DNA of 15,114 nucleotides from JAWWBN01 sp033720955 (GTDB lineage Bacteria > Acidobacteriota > Thermoanaerobaculia > Multivoradales > JAHEKO01), in contig JAWWBN010000074.1 of NCBI GenBank assembly GCA_033720955.1, forward strand, positions 1 to 15,114, read 5' to 3'. The notes beneath the pieces are model-generated. The model was not told the origin of the DNA, did not search any database, and saw only the letters and a list, made by a program, of their open reading frames with translations. Positions 1 to 6,275 of the stretch are shown piece by piece. The position numbers and the translations under genes are program-made. How positions within the stretch are numbered: position 1 is the first letter of the stretch; each line of letters starts with the position of its first letter.

Positions 1-2190
1 ACGGTCTACCTCTGGCCCGACGCGGACGAGCCCGGCCGCGCGCACATGGAGCGCGTCGCGGCGCTCCTGCGCGGCCTGGCCGCCGGCAGGGTGGTCGAGA
101 TGCCCACCGGGGAGGGCAAGACCCCGACCGCCGTCGCCCCGGTGGCGCTGGCGGCGCGGGCGGGGGGCGGCGTCCACGTGCTGACCTTCAACGACTACCT
201 GGCGCGGCGCGACGCGGCCTGGATGGGGCCGGTCTACGAGGCCCTGGGTCTGACCGTCGGCGTGGTGCAGGAGGGGATGACCGCCGCTCGGCGACGCCGC
301 GCCTACGCCCGCGACGTCACCTATCTGACCGCCCGCGAGGCCGGCTTCGACTACCTGCGGGACGGCCTCGCCCTCTCCCGCGACCAGCAGGTCTTCCCGA
401 CGCCGCGGGTGGCCCTGGTGGACGAGTGCGACTCGATCCTGATCGACGAGGCGCGGGTGCCGTTGGTGATCGCGGGCGCCCACCAGCGCCGCGCCGCCGG
501 CGTCGCGCGGCTGGCGGAGCTGGCGCGGCGGCTTCGGCCCGGCCGCGACTTCGAGCTCGACGAGCACCGCCGCAACGTCTTTCTCACCGAGGCCGGGGTC
601 GACCGGGTGGAGGCCGAGCTGGGCGGGGCCAGCCTGGTGGACGCCGACGGCGCCGCTCTCGCCGCGCGGGTGCGCAACGCCCTCCACGCCGAGCACCTGC
701 TGCGCCGCGACGTGGACTACATCGTGCGGGGCGGCGCCGTGGAGCTGGTGGACGAGTTCACCGGCCGGGTGGCCGAGCGCCGCCAGTGGCCCGACGGCCT
801 CCAGGCGGCGGTGGAAGCCAAGGAGGGCCTGCGGCTGGGGGCGGGAGGCACCATCCTGGGCTCGATCACCCTCCAGCACTTCCTGAGGCTCTACCCGCGG
901 CTGGCGGGGATGACCGCCACCGTGGCCGACGCCGCCGACGAGCTCGACGAGGTCTACGGTCTCGAGCCGGCCATCCTCCCGCCCCACCGGCCGTCGGCGC
1001 GGGTGGACCTTCCCGACCGCATCTACGCCGCCCGTGCCGCCAGGGACCGCGCCCTGCTCGACGAGATCGCGGCGACCCACGGCGCCGGACGACCCGTGCT
1101 GGTGGGCACCGCCAGCGTCGCCGAATCGGAGCGGCTGGCCGCCGCCCTGACCGCCCGCGGCATCGGCTGCCGGGTGCTCAACGCCAGGAACGACGAGGCG
1201 GAGGCGGCGGTGGTGGCCCGCGCCGGGGCGTCCGGCGCGGTCACCATCTCCACGAACATGGCGGGCCGCGGCACCGACATCCGTCTCGGCGAGGGGGTGG
1301 CCGATCTCGGCGGCCTCTGTGTGCTGGGGACCCACCGGCACGAGAGCCGGCGCATCGACCTGCAGCTCCGCGGCCGCGCCGGCCGCCAGGGCGATCCGGG
1401 CAGCTCCCGCTTCTTCCTCTCCCTGGACGACGACCTTCTGGAGCGCTTCGGCATCCGCGACCTCCTGCCGCGGCGGTTCGTGCCCGAGGGGGAGAGGGCG
1501 GAGCTCGACTCCCCGGCCGTGCGCCGCGAGGTCGAGCGCGTGCAGCGTATCGCCGAGGGCGAGGCGTGGCGCATCCGCCGCCGCCTCTTCGCCACCTCGC
1601 GCATCCTGGAGAGCCAGCGTCTCTTCCTGCGCGGGTGGCGCGAGCGGCTGCTGCGGGGCGACCCCGAGCTGGAGGAGCTGCTCCAGGCGCGCTGCCCCGA
1701 GCGGCGCGACGAGCTGGCCCGGAGGCTCGGAGAGGAGGAGCGCACGAGGGTCGAGCGCCGCCTGGCGCTGGCCGCGATGGACCGCTGCTGCGGCGAGTAT
1801 CTGACCGAGATGGAGATCCTCCGGGACGAGGTCCACCTGGTCGCCCTCGACGGGCGCGAGCCCCTCGCCGAGTTCTACCGCGGCGCCATCCAAGCTTTCG
1901 AGACCCTGCTGGAGCGGATCGAGGAGACGATCGTGGATCGCTACGGGTCGCTCCGCCTGGGCCCCGGCGGGGTGGAGTGGGAGGCCGCCGACCTCGGAGC
2001 TCCCGCGGCCACCTGGACCTACCTGGTCCACGACGAGGTCTTCTCGTCGAACCTGATGCTCAGCCTCTCGACCCGCGCCTCGATCGGCCTGTGGGGGGTG
2101 ATCACGCTCTGGTGGCTGCTGATCCCGTGGGGGCTCTACCTGCGCTGGCGGCGGCGGCAGCAGCGGGGCCGGGAGAGCCGCGCCTCCTAG
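1..2190 (+). CDS. SecA-family preprotein translocase ATPase, SecA2-like, membrane-anchored (5' end missing)
   Basis: The reading frame is open from base 1, so the ATG at 46 is internal and the gene begins left of the window. Judging from canonical SecA, about 70 residues are missing. Numbering from base 1 (729 residues visible): Walker A MPTGEGKT is at 34-41, followed by the SecA signature FNDYLARRD. Walker B VDECDSILIDEA lies around 140-151, with DECD where SecA usually has DEVD. A preprotein cross-linking domain runs from about 155 to 300 and ends in GMTATV (303-308; usually GMTGTA). The second motor domain has TNMAGRGTD (ending D426) and QLRGRAGRQGD (455-465). The helical scaffold/two-helix finger is recognisable around M593. 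Only about 41 residues separate the scaffold start (L551) from M593, against roughly 100 in E. coli SecA, so the helical wing domain is essentially absent, as in mycobacterial SecA2. There is no C-terminal zinc-binding tail; instead a hydrophobic helix (about 694-714) and a basic tail end the protein. Family membership is secure; the role as an accessory translocase is inferred. Confidence 0.9.
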   Translation, partial: TVYLWPDADEPGRAHMERVAALLRGLAAGRVVEMPTGEGKTPTAVAPVALAARAGGGVHVLTFNDYLARRDAAWMGPVYEALGLTVGVVQEGMTAARRRRAYARDVTYLTAREAGFDYLRDGLALSRDQQVFPTPRVALVDECDSILIDEARVPLVIAGAHQRRAAGVARLAELARRLRPGRDFELDEHRRNVFLTEAGVDRVEAELGGASLVDADGAALAARVRNALHAEHLLRRDVDYIVRGGAVELVDEFTGRVAERRQWPDGLQAAVEAKEGLRLGAGGTILGSITLQHFLRLYPRLAGMTATVADAADELDEVYGLEPAILPPHRPSARVDLPDRIYAARAARDRALLDEIAATHGAGRPVLVGTASVAESERLAAALTARGIGCRVLNARNDEAEAAVVARAGASGAVTISTNMAGRGTDIRLGEGVADLGGLCVLGTHRHESRRIDLQLRGRAGRQGDPGSSRFFLSLDDDLLERFGIRDLLPRRFVPEGERAELDSPAVRREVERVQRIAEGEAWRIRRRLFATSRILESQRLFLRGWRERLLRGDPELEELLQARCPERRDELARRLGEEERTRVERRLALAAMDRCCGEYLTEMEILRDEVHLVALDGREPLAEFYRGAIQAFETLLERIEETIVDRYGSLRLGPGGVEWEAADLGAPAATWTYLVHDEVFSSNLMLSLSTRASIGLWGVITLWWLLIPWGLYLRWRRRQQRGRESRAS

Positions 2191-2191
2191 C

Positions 2192-2205
2192 CGCCGCCGG
2201 CGGCG
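2192..2205. terminator. GC palindrome between convergent genes, possible terminator
   Basis: CGCCGCCGGCGGCG is a perfect 14-base palindrome filling most of the 19-base gap between the convergent SecA-like and DoxX genes. It could fold on either transcript. It has no loop and no T-tract, so calling it a terminator rests mainly on position. In DNA of this GC content such palindromes also arise by chance. Confidence 0.25.
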
Positions 2206-2209
2206 CGCC

Positions 2210-2587
2210 TCAGCGCTTGAGCTTCCGGTCCAGGGCGTAGCGGCCGGCGCCCCCCAGGGCCACGGCGAGAAAGACCGCGGCGTAGAGGAGCGGGAGCTCC
2301 TTCTTGCCGAACGGGTCGGCGGCGTGGTGGACGAAGGCCGCCACCAGCATGGTCACCAGAACGGGGATGGCCGCCCAGCGCGCCTTGAAGCCGACGGCCA
2401 CCGCCAGCGCGCAGAAGAACTCGGCGAAGACGGCGAAGAGCAGGGTGACCCCGGCGCCGACCCCGAGGGGATCGGCGAAGCCGAACCTGCCGTCGAGCAC
2501 TCTCAGCAGCTTGCCCCAGCCGTGTCCCACCGCCATCATCCCTCCGGCCCCCAGTCGCAGCACCAGCAGCCCCAGATCGGTCTTCAT
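2210..2587 (-). CDS. DoxX family membrane protein
   Basis: A 125-residue, strongly hydrophobic protein with four predicted membrane helices, at about residues 5-27, 44-68, 70-88 and 98-118. This is the size and topology of the DoxX/YphA family. The opening segment (LGLLVLRLGAGGMMAVGHGWGKL) has the usual DoxX pattern of a conserved arginine in helix 1 followed by a glycine/histidine-rich turn. The segment DPFGKKELPLLY before helix 4 is also typical. Family members sit in the inner membrane and are variously linked to quinone or thiosulfate oxidation and redox stress. Nothing here points to a particular substrate. The ATG is supported by GGAGGA five bases upstream. The gene stands alone, converging on the SecA-like gene and divergent from the propeller lipoprotein genes, so it probably has its own promoter in the 2588-2732 gap. 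Confidence 0.85.
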   Translation of the reverse strand: MKTDLGLLVLRLGAGGMMAVGHGWGKLLRVLDGRFGFADPLGVGAGVTLLFAVFAEFFCALAVAVGFKARWAAIPVLVTMLVAAFVHHAADPFGKKELPLLYAAVFLAVALGGAGRYALDRKLKR

Positions 2588-2732
2588 CTCGCTCCTCCGT
2601 CGCCGTGATCGTCGTTCCGGTCGGGGTGGAGTGTAGCCCAGGGGCCGCGAAGCCTGGAATTCACGGCGCGCGCCCGGTAGGCTCTACGGCCGTCGTGGCG
2701 CTCCCGCCACCCGGCTCCCCCGAGAACAACCG
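2588..2732. promoter_or_regulatory. Divergent intergenic region, presumed promoters of doxX and the propeller operon
   Basis: This is the only gap between divergently transcribed genes, so it must hold the 5' signals of both. I find no convincing sigma-70 boxes. A weak minus-strand candidate is TACACT at 2629-2634. There are short palindromes GGCGCGCGCC (2665-2674) and ACGGCCGT (2686-2693), either of which could be chance at this GC content. The lipoprotein gene at 2733 lacks a clear Shine-Dalgarno sequence (only GAG about 8 bases upstream). Confidence 0.35.
2593..2598 (-). promoter_or_regulatory. Shine-Dalgarno of the DoxX gene
   Basis: On the minus strand GGAGGA lies five bases before the ATG at 2587, the strongest ribosome binding site seen near any start in this window. 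It fixes the DoxX start. Confidence 0.7.
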
Positions 2733-4091
2733 ATGCACCGTGCTCCGACGACCCATGCGGCCACCCTCGCCCTGCTGGCCGCCTCCCTGCTCCTCGCCGC
2801 CTGCGGCTCCGGGCCGGCGGCGCCGGACGACCCCGGGGTCTGGCCCCAGTGGCGGGGCCCGGGCGGCCTGGGAGTCAGCCCGCTGACCGGCCTGCCGGAG
2901 AGCTGGGGGCCGGACACGAACGTCCGCTGGCGAACCGAGATCGACGGCGAGGGCAACTCCTCGCCGGTGGTGAGCGACGGCACGATCTACCTGACTGCCG
3001 CCCGCGGCGGGGCGGACCTCCGGCAGCGGGTGGTGTACGCCCTCGACCCGGCCTCGGGAGAGGTGCTCTGGGAGACGGTCGTCATCTCCGCTCCCAAGGA
3101 GACGCGGCACTTCTTCAACACCTTCGCAGCCCCCACTCCGGTCACCGACGGCCGGCGGCTCTTCGTCCACTTCGGCCAGCACCTGGCGGCCCTCGACCTC
3201 GACGGCGAGGTGCTGTGGACGCGGGAGATCGACCCGGACTTCGCGAAGTACTCGCTCTACGGCGCCGGCAGCTCGCCGGTGCTGGCCGGCGACGTCATCC
3301 TCGTGGCGCACGACCGCGAGACCACCGACCGGCCCTTCGGCTGGATCGCGGCCTACGCCCAGAGCGATGGCAGCGAGGTGTGGAAGCGCACCTGGGACGA
3401 CACCTGCTGCTCCTACTCGACCCCCCTGGTGCGCACCCGGGGCGGCACCCTGGAGGCCGTCTTCGCCAAGTCGGGCGAGGTGGTGGGCTACGATCCGGCG
3501 ACCGGCGAGCGGCTGTGGGCGTACGAGCTGCCGATCGTGCAGCCCGTGCCCACCCCCGTCGCCGAGGGCGATCTGGTGGCGGTCTTCGGCGGCGGCAACC
3601 GGGTGCGCTACGGCGCCGTCCTGGAGCTGACGGGCACCGGCACCGACACCCGGGTCGAGTCGTTGTGGGAGACGGGCAAGATCATCCCCCAGACCCCCTC
3701 CCCGGTGCTCTACCAGGGCCTGCTCTTCACCGTGACCGACAACGGAGTGATGATCTGCTACGACGTGCGGACCGGAGAGGTGCAGTGGCGCCAGCGGTTG
3801 GGACGGGGCACCTACGGCCCCTCGCTCACCGCCGGCGACGGCAAGGTCTACGCCTCCACCAACGAGGGCCTGACCACCGTCGTGGCGGCGGAGCGCACCT
3901 TCCGCAAGGTGGCCGAGAACCAGCTCGCGGAGGGCAGCAACGCCTCGCCCGCCTTCACCGAGGAGTGTCTGCTGCTGCGCAGCCGCACGGCCCTGCTCTG
4001 CATCGACGAGCCGGAGACGGCCGAGGAGGCGGGGGGCGGGAAGCGCAAGAAGAGGGGGCGCAAGAGAGCCGCCCAGGGAGGGGGATCGTGA
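2733..4091 (+). CDS. PQQ-binding-like beta-propeller lipoprotein (first of a tandem pair)
   Basis: 452 residues. The N-terminus is a lipoprotein signal peptide: basic start, hydrophobic run at 10-22, lipobox LLAAC with Cys24. The mature part opens with WPQWRGP and carries repeated beta-propeller strands of the PQQ-like/BamB type. Examples are ALDPASGEVLWE, ALDLDGEVLW, GYDPATGERLW and CYDVRTGEVQW, each ending a blade with the typical x-D-x-x-[ST]-G-[EK]-x-x-W pattern. Adjacent cysteines C225-C226 lie in a TCCSYSTP motif shared with the next gene. Two further cysteines flank a CLLLR...LLC strand near the end. A strongly basic, glycine-flanked tail (about 433-452, KRKKRGRKR) follows the propeller and is absent from the paralogue. 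It is expected to be lipid-anchored in the cell envelope. Such propellers serve as quinoprotein enzymes or as protein scaffolds; I cannot tell which, and no dehydrogenase signature is obvious. The ATG is chosen because it gives the complete signal peptide. Confidence 0.85.
   Translation: MHRAPTTHAATLALLAASLLLAACGSGPAAPDDPGVWPQWRGPGGLGVSPLTGLPESWGPDTNVRWRTEIDGEGNSSPVVSDGTIYLTAARGGADLRQRVVYALDPASGEVLWETVVISAPKETRHFFNTFAAPTPVTDGRRLFVHFGQHLAALDLDGEVLWTREIDPDFAKYSLYGAGSSPVLAGDVILVAHDRETTDRPFGWIAAYAQSDGSEVWKRTWDDTCCSYSTPLVRTRGGTLEAVFAKSGEVVGYDPATGERLWAYELPIVQPVPTPVAEGDLVAVFGGGNRVRYGAVLELTGTGTDTRVESLWETGKIIPQTPSPVLYQGLLFTVTDNGVMICYDVRTGEVQWRQRLGRGTYGPSLTAGDGKVYASTNEGLTTVVAAERTFRKVAENQLAEGSNASPAFTEECLLLRSRTALLCIDEPETAEEAGGGKRKKRGRKRAAQGGGS
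4076..4084 (+). promoter_or_regulatory. Shine-Dalgarno for the GTG start at 4088
   Basis: A purine run GGGAGGGGG lies inside the last codons of the upstream gene, with its GGAG core seven bases before the GTG. It supports initiation at this GTG rather than at the next internal ATG, which would remove the signal peptide and the first propeller strands. Confidence 0.65.
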
Positions 4092-5377
4092 GCCGCCCCC
4101 GGGGAGCCCTCCTGCTGGCCGTCGCCGCGACCGCCCTGGCAGCCGCCTGCTCGCGACCCCCGGCCGACCCGGGGCCGTGGCCCCAGTGGCGGGGACCGAC
4201 CGCCTCCGGAGTCGTCACGGGCGCGAGCTTGCCGGTCGAGTGGGGACCCGAGAAGAACGTCCTCTGGCGGGCCGACCTGCCCGGGACGGGCAACTCCTCC
4301 CCGGTGGTCACCGCCGGCCGGGTGTTCTTGACCGCGGCGAGGCCGACCGCCGCGCCGGAGCGGGTGGAGCGGCTGGCGCTGGCGTTCGACCTCGCCACCG
4401 GCGAGAGGCTCTGGGAGACCACGGTGGCCACGGACCGGCAGGAGGCGATCAGCCCCCACAACACCCGCGCCGCCCCGACGCCGGCGACCGACGGCGAGCG
4501 GCTCTACGTCTACTTCGGCGGCGTGCTGGCCGCCCTCGATCTCGACGGCGAGGTGCTCTGGTCGGCCGAGGTGGACCCCACCTACGCCGACGAGTCGCAC
4601 TACGGCGTCGCCAGCTCGCCGATCGTCGTCGGCGACACCGTGATCGTCGCCCGCGACCGGGAGGTCGTCCAGGGACTCGGCTGGCTGGCCGGGTACGACC
4701 GCGCCAGCGGCCGGGAGATCTGGCGCCGCACCTGGGACCACACCTGCTGCTCGTACGCCACCCCCTTCCCCCTCCAGCGCGGGGACGGCACGGAGGTCCT
4801 CTTCGTCCACGCCGGGGCCATCGTCTCCTACGACCCGGCCAGCGGCGAGACTCTCTGGGAGCACCCGCTGCCCTTCAACCAGCCGGTCACCGGGCCCGTC
4901 GCCGAGGGCGACCTGCTCGTCGTCTTCAGCGGCGCCGACCACGTCCGTCACGGCGCCGTCCTGAGGCTCGAGGGGAGCGGCGCCGACACCCGGGTCGAGG
5001 TTCTCTGGGAGACGGGGACGACGATCCCCCAGGCCGCGAGCCCGGTGCTCTACGAGGGACGGCTCTACACCGTCACCGACGTCGGCGCCCTGGTCTGCTA
5101 CGACGTCGCCACCGGGCGGGTCCTCTACCGCCAGCGGCTGCCGCGGGGCGGCTACCGCTCGTCGCTGCTGGCGGGCGACGGCAAGATCTACCTCTCCAAC
5201 TCGCTCGGCGTGACGTCGGTCCTGGCCTCCGCCGGCCGCTTCACCCTCCTGGCCGCCAACGAGCTGGGCGAGCCCGGCAGCGCCTCGCCGGCCTGGGCCG
5301 ACCCCTGTCTGCTCCTGCGCACCGAGTCGAGCCTCTTCTGCGTCGGCTCCGAGCCGCCGGCGCGGGCCCGGGGCTGA
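4088..5377 (+). CDS. PQQ-binding-like beta-propeller lipoprotein (second of a tandem pair, GTG start)
   Basis: 429 residues when read from the GTG at 4088, whose GTGA overlaps the TGA of the upstream gene. This start gives a clean lipoprotein signal (hydrophobic run about 7-19, lipobox LAAAC, Cys21) and is backed by a strong ribosome binding site. The protein is a clear paralogue of its neighbour along its whole length: WPQWRGP, GNSSPVV, LDLDGEVLW, RTWDxTCCSY (C220-C221), AEGDLLVVF and the closing CLLLR...LFC all recur at matching positions. By eye about half of aligned residues agree, so the pair arose by an old tandem duplication. It lacks the basic C-terminal tail of the first copy. It is predicted to be an envelope lipoprotein made in coupled translation with the first. 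Whether it binds PQQ or another ligand, or forms a heteromer with its partner, is open. Its 3' end is 10 bases from the convergent Hsp33 gene. Confidence 0.85.
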   Translation: MSRPRGALLLAVAATALAAACSRPPADPGPWPQWRGPTASGVVTGASLPVEWGPEKNVLWRADLPGTGNSSPVVTAGRVFLTAARPTAAPERVERLALAFDLATGERLWETTVATDRQEAISPHNTRAAPTPATDGERLYVYFGGVLAALDLDGEVLWSAEVDPTYADESHYGVASSPIVVGDTVIVARDREVVQGLGWLAGYDRASGREIWRRTWDHTCCSYATPFPLQRGDGTEVLFVHAGAIVSYDPASGETLWEHPLPFNQPVTGPVAEGDLLVVFSGADHVRHGAVLRLEGSGADTRVEVLWETGTTIPQAASPVLYEGRLYTVTDVGALVCYDVATGRVLYRQRLPRGGYRSSLLAGDGKIYLSNSLGVTSVLASAGRFTLLAANELGEPGSASPAWADPCLLLRTESSLFCVGSEPPARARG

Positions 5378-5387
5378 GACCCGACCC

Positions 5388-6275
5388 CTAGTCTTCGGAC
5401 AGCAGCTCCGCCGCGGTGTAGAGGTAGCGGGCGCCGCAGAAGGCGCAGATCGCCTCGCACTCCCTCGCCCCGTCCACCAGGGCCGGGAGGTCCTCGGTGG
5501 CCAGGGGACGCAGCCGCGCCAGGAGCTTCTCGCGGCTGCACCGGCAGCGGTACTCGAGCGGCAGGCTGTCGCGAGGCTCCGGATCCAGGCCCTGGAGGAC
5601 CGCCGCCGTCAGGGCGCCCGCGCCGCCCCTCTCCAGGTGGAAGCTCACCCCCTCGAGCACTCGCAGGTTCTCCTCCAGGCGGTCCACGACCTCCTCGTCC
5701 GCCCCCGGCAGGGCCTCCACCACCAGCCCTCCGGCGGCCGCGATCCCAGCCGGCCGCGGCAGGACGCCCAGCAGGACCGCCGAGCGGATCTGCTCGCTCT
5801 GCTCCAGGTAGTGGGTGAGATCGTCGCCGAGCTCGCCGCTCACCAGCTCCACCTGGCTCACGTAGGAGCGGCGCTCGCCCTCGCGTGTGACCCGCAGCAT
5901 CCCCCGCCCCACCAGCGGAGCGATGCGCATCCGCCCGTCCTCCGGGGTCGGGAGCCGGGGGCTCCCCACCATGCCGCGCAACCGGCCCCTCTCGTCGCTC
6001 TCCGCGATCACCTTGCCCAGGGGCCCGTCGCCCATCACCTCCAGGATCACCCGCGAGGGCGTCTTGAGAGAGATGCGCTGCAGCAGCGCCGCGCCGGCCA
6101 GCGAGCGGCCCAGCGCCACCGCGCCGATCGGCGACAGATCCAGCCGCCGCCGCGCCTCCTCGAGCGGCTGGGTGAGCTCCGCCGCCACCCACCGCAGAGC
6201 GCCGCCGCAGGCGAGCCCCGTGTCCAGCCGTCCCCCGGCCGGTAGGCCCACCGGAGCGGAGGGCGCGGAGCTCAT
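5388..6275 (-). CDS. hslO: Hsp33 family redox-regulated molecular chaperone HslO
   Basis: 295 residues, the normal length for Hsp33, a cytosolic holdase chaperone. In the family it is inactive when reduced and zinc-bound, and it is switched on by disulfide formation under oxidative and heat or chlorine stress. The N-terminal domain shows the family pattern around LDLSPIGAVALGRSLAGAALL, then the GDGPLGKVIAE and YVSQVEL strands. The C-terminal zinc switch is complete: C244-R-C246, a 30-residue linker, then C277-A-F-C280, matching CXC-X27-32-CXXC. An extra cysteine, C273, sits just before the CXXC. The ATG shares an ATGA with the stop of the upstream glutamate dehydrogenase gene and has no Shine-Dalgarno sequence of its own, so it is probably translated by coupling. 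It is likely the last gene of this minus-strand transcript, since the lipoprotein operon converges on it. Confidence 0.93.
   Translation of the reverse strand: MSSAPSAPVGLPAGGRLDTGLACGGALRWVAAELTQPLEEARRRLDLSPIGAVALGRSLAGAALLQRISLKTPSRVILEVMGDGPLGKVIAESDERGRLRGMVGSPRLPTPEDGRMRIAPLVGRGMLRVTREGERRSYVSQVELVSGELGDDLTHYLEQSEQIRSAVLLGVLPRPAGIAAAGGLVVEALPGADEEVVDRLEENLRVLEGVSFHLERGGAGALTAAVLQGLDPEPRDSLPLEYRCRCSREKLLARLRPLATEDLPALVDGARECEAICAFCGARYLYTAAELLSED

Noticed and set aside
46..48. ATG at 46 as the true start of the SecA-like protein.
   Set aside because: The frame is open to the left edge, and the Walker A motif would lie only 19 residues from this Met, whereas SecA needs roughly 80-100 residues before it.
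426..5391. Long alternative-frame plus-strand open frames over the SecA-like gene and the propeller genes.
   Set aside because: They are Arg/Pro/Gly-rich shadows with no recognisable motif. The main frames carry full family signatures.
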